Origin: Anodontia alba
Taxonomy: Eukaryota > Mollusca > Bivalvia > Lucinida > Lucinidae
Length of the DNA: 64,000 nt
Assembly: GCA_964016985.1 (NCBI GenBank)
Contig: OZ024827.1
Location: forward strand, 58,405,643 to 58,469,642
Reading direction: 5' to 3'
Under the pieces are notes generated by a model. That model was not told the origin of the DNA and searched no databases. It worked only from the letters and a program-made list of their open reading frames with translations. The position numbers and the translations under genes are program-made. Positions 55,349 through 64,000 of this stretch are shown here, piece by piece. The stretch's first letter is position 1. Each line of letters begins with the position of its first letter.

Positions 55349-55628
55349 AATGGGCTTAGCAGGTAAGAATGGCAAGACTGAGCCAGCCCTATATTGTAAA
55401 AGAAATGGGACTAGGAGATTTTTATGACTTTGCAGAGGTATGCAACTAGTTTAAAAATTTTGATCTGGATGAGGAGGATAGGGAGAAAGTTTATTGGAGT
55501 GGGGTAAGGGCGTCCAAAATATCAGCATGTAGCCCCACTTTAATTGAGTTCCAATACAATTTTGATGGCCCAGAGAAGAAAGAGTCGGGAAGACTCTCAA
55601 ATGCCATCTGTTTTACTATTATCGTGCC
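55349..55628 (+). pseudogene. Unidentified coding remnant inside the 9.5 kb element
   Basis: One frame reads MARLSQPYIVKEMGLGDFYD, then a TAG, then FDLDEEDREKVYWSGVRASK, followed by ISACSPTLIEFQYNFDGPEK and KKESGRLSNAICFTIIVP. Apart from the TAG (55,448-55,450), the 85-codon stretch is open and has convincing protein character (aromatic and acidic patterning). I do not recognise the family with certainty. It may be a transposase or accessory-gene remnant of the TIR element, or a captured host exon. A donor-like site (gcagag|gtatgc) lies just before the stop, so the piece could be two exons. Confidence 0.45.
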
Positions 55629-56023
55629 TCAGATGTGACTATCCCAAGATTAGTAAACAGAAGTATTAGTATCTGCTGCCTCTCTGCATAGATAAAACTA
55701 TTCCAAGTGTTCACCATGCATTTTTCATTATGTTGTCTCATGAATAAATAGGTAGGGTGGGTCATCAAAAGTAAAAGTTTGATTAGCAGAGAACGGGTCA
55801 CTTAAGGCCTTCTTCATAAGATTTTTTTTTTTCTCCTTTATTAAATTGTGTTTTACTGTTGATAGCCTGTTGATTGAAGAGACTTTATCAAAACTGTTAA
55901 AAGAGGCTTGCATCAATTGGGATTGTAGATAAATTACAGTGCTTGAATTTGAACAGTAGCCCTCTAGCCCAGACTGGCTCCTGCCTAACTGATGAATTGG
56001 TCACTATAAAAGGTTGTATTGTA
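55629..56023. other. Non-coding interior
   Basis: Nothing is recognised. Confidence 0.35.
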
Positions 56024-56027
56024 TTAA

Positions 56028-56225
56028 CCCTTATCCTGCTGAATATATTAATCCAGACCCATTTCTGATTGTCAACCAATCAAAATACTTGATAAAATGT
56101 TTCATTCAAATTTGTGAAGTAACTGAAAAACAGTGAAGAGTCTGTTCAGATGGCTTTTTAAGCCATCTGATCTGGATCTACATTGTTTGAAAAGGTAGGG
56201 GTTTTCATGTTCAGCAGGATAACGG
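56028..56225. mobile_element. piggyBac-like MITE copy 3, TTAA flanks
   Basis: It begins cccttatcctgctgaa and ends ttcagcaggataacgg, with TTAA at 56,024-56,027 and 56,226-56,229. The interior has the inverted pair agatggctttt / aagccatct and a tctacattgtttg arm. Confidence 0.8.
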
Positions 56226-56324
56226 TTAAGTATTTCATTAACAAGGTGTTTCCATTGATTTGGAAGGAATCAACTTTTTCAATTGAAAAGGATAAAAAAG
56301 TCCACACAGCAAAAATGTTTTTTT

Positions 56325-56597
56325 CTTTGTTTGGAGTTAAACGGCCCAGTCAACACTATTCACATCATATTGAGCCGTTCACGGGGCAGCTTATAGTGAT
56401 TAAAGGTAATGGTTTACATTGTTTCGTCAGAAACTGACAACTGCCCTTCTTGAATCAGCAGAAGGGAGAGAATGACCATAGAAAAGATTTCATAATCAAT
56501 CCCCACAAAAGAATGCTGCCAACCAGGCAGGTATTGAATCTGCGACCTGATCATCAGTCAGACATACATCCTTCTGAGCCAACGAGGCTGTCAGATC
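56325..56597 (-). mobile_element. SINE of the first family, full length, minus strand
   Basis: On the minus strand the head cgttggctcagaaggatgta and a decayed B box (gcagattcaatacctgcctg) precede the body gaagggcagttgtcagtttc and the 3' end gactgggccgtttaactcc. This matches the copy at 42,071-42,353 with more divergence, so it is older. Confidence 0.75.
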
Positions 56598-56759
56598 CAC
56601 AAATGGGGTAAACTGTAATGTGTTTATTGCACTAATGTTGAGGTTGATCAGTGGTACAACATACAATATTCACTAATCAGTGTAATTAATACAAGTGCTC
56701 TTTAAAGTTCACAAGAATACTTTTTCAATTAGCTTAGTTGACACCAATTCAGAGTGCAA

Positions 56760-56941
56760 GATTTATCCCGCTGCATAAATTAATTTAGCAACACCTATTT
56801 ACATTTCAACCAATCAAATTACTTGATATAATTTATTCATTCAAATTCGCAAACTGAATGACAGTGTAGATTCTGATCTGATCTGATCTGGATCTACACT
56901 GTTTGCAAAGGTGGGGGTTGACGTGAACAGCAGGATAAGGG
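56760..56941. mobile_element. piggyBac-like MITE copy 4, left end decayed
   Basis: The right end gaacagcaggataaggg is followed by TTAA (56,942-56,945). The left end (atttatcccgctgcataaat) is degenerate. The interior carries a gatctgatctgatctg triplication near 56,876. Confidence 0.6.
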
Positions 56942-57096
56942 TTAATATACATGCTCCTTATGCCAACTTTGGAATGTTTGGTTCAACCAAAGTATGGACA
57001 AGTTATATTTTATAAAATTACCTATATAAAATTTAGGTTTTTATTCAACGTTTTCTAAAAAAAGAAAAAAAGAATCTAAAATCTTTCCTGACATCA

Positions 57097-57310
57097 GATA
57101 CAACAGTGTTGCAAATGAAATTAAGTAGGTGAGACCCTAATAAGTAGAATGCAACACTGTTGTAAGTCCAGTTACAACAGTGTTGCAGTCAGAAGTTAGC
57201 AATACGTTTTGAATGCAAAACTGTTGTAAGTCCAGTTACAACAGTGTTGCATTCAAACTATGGTCATATGAAATATTTTTGAATGCAATACTGTTGTAAG
57301 TAATAGTTTG
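57097..57310. repeat. Right subterminal motif cluster of the 9.5 kb element
   Basis: Alternating gttacaacagtgttgcag and gcaacactgttgtaagtcc motifs form repeated palindromes at about 57,097, 57,152, 57,175, 57,215 and 57,235. They mirror the left cluster. Confidence 0.65.
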
Positions 57311-57501
57311 TTAAATTGCTCTTCTGACATTAAATATTAGTATTTCCAAATGCATTTGTTTTATTTCTTGCCCTTTAAACTTGCATTTATGTGAATTTCA
57401 CTGCAAACTGTCTGTAAACGAAAATATGGTATAATTTTTTGTGCTTCCTGAAAAGTTATGGAAACCCCAGTTACTGCAGTGTTGCGCTAAACCCACGAGG
57501 T

Positions 57502-57970
57502 AGAGAGGGTTCAGAGGACAGCTGCCAGGTGGACCTGCAGGAGATGGCGGAATGCGAGTAGTGTTGGTGATATGCTGGACGAGCTGGAATGGCCGTCCCT
57601 GGAATCCCGCCGGGAGCAGTCCTCTTTAACCTTTTTCTATAAGATCCATTCGGGAATGGTTTACGTTGATAAAGACAAATACTTGACCCCTGTAACAGGA
57701 TTGAGACAAACTCGGGCATCTCATGACTCACAGTATAGAAGATATCAGGCCTATAGTGATGCCCTGAAGAATTCTTTCTTCTCTAGGACTATTCCACAAT
57801 GGAATAGTCTCCCTTCCTCAGTGGTCTCTGTTCAGACCACAGAGGAATTCAAATCCCTTACAAATTAATTTGCTCAGAGGCATGTGGATAGCATGCCTCT
57901 GTCTTCTGATTGTAAATAATTTTATTGGTCCACCCAGAATTTTTTTTTTTTTTATGCTATTTTTTTTTTT
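57502..57970 (+). pseudogene. 3' end of the split LINE
   Basis: The coding sequence picks up directly where the 5' part stopped, reading RVQRTAARWTCRRWRNASS, ELEWPSLESRREQSSLTFFY and SRTIPQWNSLPSSVVS. It ends TTEEFKSLTN at TAA 57,866-57,868. A short 3' UTR with a hairpin (agaggcatgtggatagcatgcctct) and T-rich tracts follows. This confirms that 46,520-47,998 and this piece were one element. Confidence 0.9.
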
Positions 57971-58494
57971 TTTTTTTTTATGCTAAATTCTAAATTTAGC
58001 CACCCACCCACCCACCCAAAATTGATCGACTCAGTACCAGAAGATAGATAGATAGTGGTTTATAAAATATGATTCTTATAAATGGTGGAGGGATGCTCCA
58101 TTTCGTGATAAAAAAAAAACAACAAAAAACCTGCATTTCGTCCATTTCGTAAAAAAAAAAAAAAAAATCCATTCCTGTATTTAGGAGAACCGTTCGGATA
58201 CAGCTGTCCATACACGTGTTGTGACTGTTGTCCGTATCAACCCTCCTTGATCCTAACACTTTCCAATAGGCTACCAATCGAGTATCAATGACACTAGTAA
58301 AATGTCTGTAGGAAAACAGTGTTGCAGACAGACTTGCCCTGATTTGGAGCTTACTACAGATCTACTACACTTACAAGTGTTTTTCTGTTCAGCACACATA
58401 CACGCAAAATTTCCCACCAATTTGTTTGTTTATTTTTTTTTTCGTCCTACTTCGATTGGTCAATATAATGTGCACCCATCAAGTACGCCCATTG
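57971..58494. other. Non-coding spacer
   Basis: It holds simple repeats (ccacccacccacccaccc near 58,000; poly-A runs) and no gene. Confidence 0.4.
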
Positions 58495-59225
58495 GGATCC
58501 ATCGAATTACCCCAAACCACCCCAAATTACCCCAAACCACCATTTATATTTTAAAATATATACAATATAGGTCTATTTATACATATATTGTATATGTATA
58601 TACATACAAAACAGACTTATCTTGCTTTCTGGAGACACCCGGAATATTTTTCGAAAGACTTTTAATGTACTTTGAGCATCATATCTTCCTTGACAAATTC
58701 TGATCGAACCATAGTTATTTGATTCTTATATGCCTCAAAAATAATTACAGTGAAGTTTCCAGTTCCTTAGACTTTCATCATCGAGGAATAATAACATTAA
58801 AATGGTTAAAAGTGTGTACAGAACCTTGTCAGGTGTCTCCAACTTGGCTGATAAAGGGAGAATAAACTTACGAACTTTGGCCTATGCAACCTCTTAATTG
58901 TGGCTCGCGGAGGTGTGACTGGACTTGCTCCCAAAAAATATTAGTTCTTTTTTTAAAGATGAGGGTCGCATTTGAGAATGTCCTCTGCATTGATCAAGCA
59001 TTCATACAGTCTTAGCAGAGTATGGCAGAGTTGAGAAAGTCATAAATATAAGTCAGCAAATAGACCTATACATGCATCAAAATGCGTCAATATATATGTT
59101 TTGTATGTATAGACATATGAAGTATATGTATAAATAGACCTATATTGTGTATTTTAATATATATAAATGGTGGTTTGGGGTGATTTGGGGTAGTTTGGGG
59201 TGGTTTGGGGTAATTCGACGGACCG
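58495..59225. mobile_element. Mutator-like/foldback element A, 731 bp, perfect 9 bp target duplication
   Basis: The arms of about 120 bases are inverted copies: the left begins ggatccatcgaattacccca and the right ends ggggtaattcgacggaccg. Inner parts share atatataaatggtggtttgg and atgtatatacatacaaaac. The nonamer cgcccattg flanks it (58,486-58,494; 59,226-59,234). Long TIRs plus 9 bp duplications are the hallmark of Mutator-like elements. The interior of about 480 bases has no transposase. Confidence 0.85.
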
Positions 59226-59236
59226 CGCCCATTGTT

Positions 59237-59921
59237 AGGGGTGGTTATAAAAGCCGGGAGTAAAGGTCGAGAGTCGGGACCAAAAGTCAGGAGTAAATTT
59301 GGACACTCAAATAATAACACTAAACTTGCACCTGTGGGGATGAAATTTGGAACATAAGTAGAATATAGACTCTTCTTTAAAATGCATATAAGATTTTATA
59401 TTATTATCAAATATTTTTCACGTTATAGTATGAAATATACGTCTACGTCGCTCATTTTGGGTCGGGACCAATTTTGCGGTATTGACGATGTCAAGCATTT
59501 TGCACATTATAGTCAGTCTGGGAATTTCACGCGAATAATTTTATACATTATCAATTAAAAACATGTCACAGATCAGAAAAATGTAAACATAAAGTTATTT
59601 CATCGCATTAACCGTGTAGTAAATAATAGACCCGGGAAATACAATGTATGTGACATTAGCAAGAAGGCAAATCTGAGTCGATTACAAGCAGAAATTTAGT
59701 CCCGACCTACTTTATTTTATTTTATTTTTACATTTTAACGTGAAAAATATTTGATAATAATATAAAATCTTATATGCATTTTAAAGAATAGTCTATATTC
59801 TACTTATGTTCCAAATTTCATCCCGTTAGGTGCAAGTTTAGTGTTCTTATTTGATTGTCCAAATTTTCTTCCGACTTTTGAACCCGACTCCGACCTTTAC
59901 TCCCGGCTTTTATAATCATCC
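59237..59921. mobile_element. Mutator-like/foldback element B, 685 bp, adjacent to A
   Basis: The arms of about 190 bases are inverted: the left begins ggggtggttataaaagccgg and the right ends ccggcttttataatcatcc. Both include gtagaatatagact and gatgaaatttggaaca with matching inverses. Flanks cccattgtt (59,228-59,236) and cccattgct (59,922-59,930) differ by one base. The left one overlaps element A's right target duplication. Non-coding interior. Confidence 0.8.
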
Positions 59922-59967
59922 CCCATTGCTAGTTCCGGCTTTAGACTGCTTCACTGTCGGTGTCCCT

Positions 59968-60590
59968 AAATACAGTAAAGAAGCATAAAGAGGCGTAAAG
60001 TGGCGTAAAGGAGCATAAAGTGGCGTAAAGGAGCGTAAAATGGTGATATTTACCAAAATGGTGATATTTACCAAAATATCAGTATAATATGGTATATATA
60101 TGCATTGATGAGTTAGTAATCCATGTCATTTGTCATTAAATGGGTTGGGGCCTGGGTTGGGAGGGGTGGATAGACAGACCAAGAGGTGCCTTTAGTTGAG
60201 ATCATCGTTCGTCCAGGTCTAAGATTTAGCTTTTCAGTGGATCAGTATACCTAAGTGTGTAGTAAGTTTCATGTTAGAAATGAATTAGGTTTAGACTTAA
60301 GAAAAACATAAAAGTCGTTATTATTATATATATAATAGATAATGATGATGAATACGGCCTATGTATCAGTAAATATATTCAATACCCGCATCAACAAACA
60401 ATACAAGGCCGGCTGAGCACCTCCCCGTCCCTCATAACGCCTTCCCAACTTGCCTGCATGGGTAATACAAATAAAATATGAAGTCTTCATTAGATATGCA
60501 ATAGTTTACACAATTAGGTCATGCTACTTTACGCTAGTTTGTACAACTTTATGCTCCTTTACTCCACTTTACGCCTCCCCTTAACACGCG
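59968..60590. mobile_element. Possible MITE with minisatellite-like ends ('gcgtaaagtggcgtaaag')
   Basis: The left side (59,973-60,040) repeats gtaaaggagcataaag-type units. The right side (60,525-60,585) carries the inverse (ctttatgctcctttactcca). An 18 bp tandem duplication, aaaatggtgatatttacc, lies at 60,037-60,075. Exact ends and target duplication are not determined. Confidence 0.4.
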
Positions 60591-60931
60591 GGGAAGTCAT
60601 GTAGCAAGTTTGGTTAAATTCCACCCAGTGGTTTAGGAACAGATTGCATGACGGACGGATGGACGGACAGACAGAAAATAATGTTGCTCTCGCACACCCT
60701 TACCACGCGGGGAAGTCATGTAGCAAAGTTGGTTTCATTCCGCCCAGTGGTTTAGGAGGAGGAAGCGTGAGGGCAGCTGGACAAACTAACGGACGGACAA
60801 ACGGAGAAATAATGTACGTTGCTCTCCCACAGCCTTACCACGCGTGGAAGTCATGTAGCAAGTTTGGTTAAATTCTGCTCAGTGGTTTAAGAGGAGATTG
60901 CTTGACGGACAGACGCAAAGCACCCCTCCCA
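60591..60931. repeat. Short tandem array (~120 bp unit, 'accacgcggggaagtcatgtagcaa')
   Basis: Three units at about 60,587, 60,702 and 60,836 share cgcggggaagtcatgtagca, agtggtttaggag and gacggacggatggacgg. It ends where the truncated LINE begins. Confidence 0.75.
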
Positions 60932-61730
60932 CTATAAAGCCTTCCCAACCTTGCTTGCAAGTTTCTTCAGGCAATTTTGTAACCCTTTCTCGCTTTCAGA
61001 AACAAGAATAACATCATCTGCATACATCAAACAGTTTATCTCAATATCTCCAAGAGTTGTTCCTCCACACTCCTTATCAAATATTTCAGCAAAATCAATA
61101 ATAAATTTTTTTAATAAATTGGGACTTAAATTATCACCTTGGTTAACACCAATTTCTGAATAAAATTCCTCTGTCAAACCATTGCCTATTTTCAATCGCA
61201 GAATGTTGTCAACGTACATATTTCTAATGATATTGTAAAACAAACTGGTTATTCCTGCATTTTGCATTTTCAAAAAGACAGCCCGGTGTAGTACTGAATC
61301 AAAAGCTTTTTTAAAATCTATAAAGCATGTAACTAAGCGAGTTTTATTCTGATTTGTGTATTTTTCAATTAATGTTCGCAATACAAACATATGGTCTGTT
61401 GTCCGAGATTTTTTTCTGAAAACCAATCTGTGTTTTGCTGATTATTTTATATTCACTTAGATACTTATCTAGTCTTCTATTCAGAACAGAATTAAACAGT
61501 TTACCTATGCAACTCAGGATTGTGCTCCTTCTGTAATTTGATTGGTCTAATCTGTCTCCTGATTTAAAAATTGGATTTATATAGCCTACTTTCCATCCCT
61601 TTGGATATATACCTTGTTGTAATACAGCATTGGATATTCTTTGTATGCAGGGTAATAATAAAGTTTGGCTATTTTTTAACATCTCATAGCAATACAATCT
61701 AGGTTGATTTGCCATTCTTTAGATTATGTA
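60932..61730 (-). pseudogene. LINE ORF2, reverse transcriptase part, 3'-truncated and frameshifted
   Basis: The minus strand carries, in two frames, the early RT blocks (KGWKVGYINPIFKSGDRLDQ; SCIGKLFNSVLNRRLDKYLS; 61,715-61,365). It then carries TRLVTCFIDFKKAFDSVLHR with the first catalytic Asp, EIGVNQGDNLSPNLL, and NCLMYADDVILVSESEKGLQ with the ADD box (61,426-60,932). It stops abruptly in the tandem array at 60,931, so the thumb and 3' UTR are missing. It continues the endonuclease ORF upstream through another frame break near 61,750. LINE copies usually lose the 5' end; here the 3' end is lost, implying a deletion or later insertion. Confidence 0.82.
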
Positions 61731-61757
61731 GACATTTGATTATTTCATCTTTTGTAA

Positions 61758-63239
61758 TCAGAAAATCAAGTTAGCAAAACGAGTTTTCTTTTTCTTTATT
61801 TTCCAGGATTTCGTCAATTTCTTTCGCTCTAGCTTTGAACTTATCAGGTAGTTTGTTGATACAAGAAAAGAAGGCATGGAATCGGGAGAATCTCTCTTAT
61901 TTTCTTTAAGATTATCTAATAAAGACCAATATGCTTTGGGATCATTCTCAAATAAGTTGTCTAATTTATCGATTAAATCAGCTTTATATTTCCTGCGTTG
62001 TGTTTTACATAATTCGCTATACATTTTTCTGTATTTATAGAACTTACCTCTCACATGGGGATCTGATGGATATTTGGCTAATAATTTTCCTTTATAGTCT
62101 AATGGTTTTCGCATTTTATATGAATCTGAATTAAACCATTTTCTTCTATTACTGTTGTTATTTTTACTTATTTTCCTTTGTTTTAGTGATACCTTTCCTG
62201 CTGTTAAAAGTGTCTCCTTAAAAGTTGTTACAACTGAATTAATATTCGACTCATCGCCTATAGGTGACATAAAAATTGCTTCTAATTTCGATTTAATTTC
62301 ATGCTTTTGCAATGCCTCATTAAATAATTTAGGTGAAACACCTTCCCCCTTAAACGTTTCTGGAAATGAATAAGGACAATCTTTGTGTTTGTTTTGTTGG
62401 AATTTAGCAATTAACCTGACAAAAATCTTAGCGTGATCTGATAGTCGCAAAATAGGGTCTTCAACACGAAAATATAGTACACTGGGCAACTGTTCTTCTG
62501 ATAATAGACAGTAGTCTATAACACTGTTACCATTATATTGATAAGAGGTGAACTTGCCTTTAAAATCACCAAGTATTCTGCCGCTTAGTATTCTTATTCT
62601 ACTGGATATGCATAGATCTATTAGTTCCCTACCTCTTGTGGAAACTTCTGTATCTCGACTATTTGTCTCACGAATAGCTTTATCAATAATATAATCATCA
62701 TTTAAAGGTAAATGATGATCATCATCGTTAATTATGTAATCAGGCTCTGTAGCAGTTCTTGCATTAAAATCTCCTAGTATTAACACAGCTCCTTTAGATC
62801 TATAGAATGAAATGTCATTATCTAGTAACTCTAAAGAATCAACATTTTGGTCAACATAAAATGACGAATATTGTGGGGGAATAAAACAAATATACATATC
62901 CTTATCTAGTCCAAAGTAGGTTTTATCTAACTTAAGCCATTGGTATTCAGAGCATTTGACTGGGGGGTATTTAACCCCTTTTCTTATAGTATTTCTAACC
63001 AGAATACCTAATCTCCCATAACTTTGATTGCCTATTTTGGATTTTCTCTCAATGTAGAGGGTCACAAAATTATCAAAGTGAAACTTATTCAAATCACATT
63101 TGACTTCAGCTAGTCCAAAGATATCACTCTTATTGATAGTATTGATAAACAGATCATCCTTTGATTTATCAGTCTGCTTTGAAATGAGCTTATTGATATT
63201 CCAGTAGCCAATGTTTAATGAAGTCTTCATTGTTTCCAT
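61758..63239 (-). CDS. LINE ORF2, APE-type endonuclease part (open, 493 codons)
   Basis: The ATG at 63,239 abuts the stop of ORF1 with no gap. The apurinic-like endonuclease fold is clear: SLNIGYWNINKLISKQTDKS, SDIFGLAEVKCDL, AVLILGDFNARTATEPDYII, GNSVIDYCLLS and RLSDHAKIFVRLI. These supply the expected catalytic Asn/Glu/Asp/His positions. The following ~200 residues are a lysine-rich linker (KRDSPDSMPSFLVSTNYLI near the end). The endonuclease nicks target DNA to prime reverse transcription. The frame is open, but the RT downstream is broken, so the full protein cannot be made. Confidence 0.85.
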   Translation of the reverse strand: METMKTSLNIGYWNINKLISKQTDKSKDDLFINTINKSDIFGLAEVKCDLNKFHFDNFVTLYIERKSKIGNQSYGRLGILVRNTIRKGVKYPPVKCSEYQWLKLDKTYFGLDKDMYICFIPPQYSSFYVDQNVDSLELLDNDISFYRSKGAVLILGDFNARTATEPDYIINDDDHHLPLNDDYIIDKAIRETNSRDTEVSTRGRELIDLCISSRIRILSGRILGDFKGKFTSYQYNGNSVIDYCLLSEEQLPSVLYFRVEDPILRLSDHAKIFVRLIAKFQQNKHKDCPYSFPETFKGEGVSPKLFNEALQKHEIKSKLEAIFMSPIGDESNINSVVTTFKETLLTAGKVSLKQRKISKNNNSNRRKWFNSDSYKMRKPLDYKGKLLAKYPSDPHVRGKFYKYRKMYSELCKTQRRKYKADLIDKLDNLFENDPKAYWSLLDNLKENKRDSPDSMPSFLVSTNYLISSKLERKKLTKSWKIKKKKTRFANLIF

Positions 63240-64000
63240 TTAATAGAACGGTCTTTTATTATAATGCCCATTTCTTGGTCTACGACCACCGCAATTTCCA
63301 TTTCTGAACTGGTATGGTATAAAATGTCTCTGATGGTAAGGTCCCTGCCGCTGTGTTGTCCCGAGCGTCTTATAAATCGTGTATTTGAGGTTAGCCCCGA
63401 GCGTTCTGGTACCCTGTCTCGAAAGATGTTTTCCGTCAGCATGGAGTATGCCCCTCGATGGATTGCCTCTGAAGAACAGATTTCCATTATCACAGAGGCT
63501 GACGTAATCCTCTGAAGAACAGATTTCCATTATCACAGAGGCTGACGTTGTCTGCTTCTCCTAGCTTTTCTTTCAGGAGAAAATTTACCTTGCTTATCTT
63601 TCTGTTGATTTCTGCATTCCTCTGAGGCAGGCCCAGTGATACAATGACTTTCGTATTAGTGAACCTCTGCTTTATATAATTTGTCATCTTTGCAATCTTT
63701 TCAGTACAGTCCTCAGGTGTGTGGTCAGCAATATCATTCTCAAGTAGATGAAGTACAATTGCATCCATTCTATCTTCTTTCTTTTTCAATGTATCTATGT
63801 ATTTCTGCCCTTCACACAAAGTATACCTGGTGAACTTTTCCACCTTTACTGTATCACTTGACAGCTGTTCTGAGCTGATGAACCTGAAGTTTGAAGTTCC
63901 CAGTAGTACTACTTTCGTCTTCACCTCGTCTGTAAGATCAACGGTAACTTCTGGTTCCTTCTTTTCATTTGATCTCCTATTCTGTGTGCTCCCTTTAGAT
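63240..64000 (-). pseudogene. LINE ORF1, SGNH-hydrolase-like, frameshifted by a 43 bp duplication (5' end outside window)
   Basis: The minus strand reads VKTKVVLLGTSNFRFISSEQ, DAIVLHLLENDIADHTPED and VIVSLGLPQRNAEINRKISK. After a duplication it continues FFRGNPSRGILHADGKHLSR and ends HYNKRPFY at TAA 63,240-63,242. The GTSN, HLLEND and DGKHLS blocks correspond to the nucleophile, oxyanion and His motifs of SGNH/GDSL esterases, known as ORF1 domains in CR1-type LINEs. Two tandem 43 bp copies (63,466-63,505 core and 63,509-63,548) break the frame. The frame remains open to the window edge. Confidence 0.75.
63466..63551. repeat. 43 bp tandem duplication in LINE ORF1
   Basis: The stretch cctctgaagaacagatttcc ... 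gctgacgt occurs twice with period 43. Because 43 is not a multiple of three, it shifts the ORF1 frame. Confidence 0.95.

Larger units (their letters stand above)
47999..57497. mobile_element. 9.5 kb TIR element inserted in a LINE, 4 bp target duplication
   Basis: The left end starts cgtgggtttagcgcaacact. The right end is its exact inverse for 29 bases (57,469-57,497). AGGT lies on both sides (47,995-47,998; 57,498-57,501). Deleting the element plus one AGGT rejoins the LINE reading frame exactly (QQV before, ER after), which proves the boundaries. Subterminal copies of acaacagtgttgca-like sequence sit within 360 bases of each end. No complete transposase is visible; the interior holds nested repeats and one coding remnant (55,349-55,628). 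A 4 bp duplication is seen in Sola, Ginger and some Academ elements, but the class cannot be settled from this. Confidence 0.88.

Noticed and set aside
54880..56437. Several 60-92 codon frames as host genes
   Set aside because: Short, AT-biased, without motifs or splice support.

Overview
This is a repeat-packed stretch of an animal genome, most likely a bivalve mollusc. That call is an inference from the overall texture: AT-rich host DNA, several unrelated families of 140-160 bp tandem repeats (arrays carrying phrases such as 'aagggccataactc' and 'gatgtggagcagcgcatatt'), tRNA-derived SINEs, MITEs, non-LTR retrotransposons, and a tyrosine-recombinase retrotransposon. I found only one candidate host exon (36,141-36,384, minus strand).

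Region by region. (1) 1-8,290 is a GC-rich, decayed, integrated dsDNA virus-like element of the Polinton/adintovirus type. It carries a packaging ATPase remnant, a double-jelly-roll-like major capsid protein, a penton-like protein, several small membrane and coiled-coil proteins, and at its right end a Bcl-2-family-like protein. Its polymerase and integrase, if present, lie left of the window. (2) 8,291-16,970 holds a dead Tc1 transposase, a 143 bp-unit array, a 2.4 kb element with about 345 bp inverted repeats, MITEs and AT-rich filler. (3) 16,972-25,380 is a tandem-repeat element split by a 0.3 kb MITE and a roughly 6 kb AT-rich inverted-repeat element. (4) 25,842-28,718 contains two more copies of the viral tail and a second, partial, minus-strand copy of the viral right-hand genes, in which one 207-residue membrane protein is still open. 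(5) 29,242-35,196 is a nearly complete Ngaro-like retrotransposon (gag, RT-RNaseH, tyrosine recombinase) with diagnostic split direct repeats A1-B1/A2-B2. (6) 35,200-46,500 is mostly repeat arrays, a SINE and hAT-type MITEs. (7) 46,520-57,970 is a non-LTR retrotransposon cut in two by a 9.5 kb element with perfect 29 bp inverted termini and a 4 bp target duplication. That element is itself filled with piggyBac-like MITEs, SINEs, a hAT-like MITE, a tandem array, a dead LINE and an unidentified coding remnant. (8) 58,495-59,921 holds two long-inverted-repeat (Mutator-like) elements side by side at one target. (9) 60,932-64,000 is the minus-strand 5' part of another LINE, with an SGNH-hydrolase-like ORF1, an APE-type endonuclease and a broken reverse transcriptase.

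The viral genes would have acted together as a virion-building module: ATPase, capsid and penton-like proteins plus membrane proteins, with a Bcl-2-like protein as a candidate host cell-death inhibitor. Nearly all are interrupted by stops, frameshifts or deletions, so this is an endogenous relic. The nested insertions give a relative chronology: LINE before the 9.5 kb TIR element; Ngaro-like element before its SINE; viral copies older than much of their present decay.
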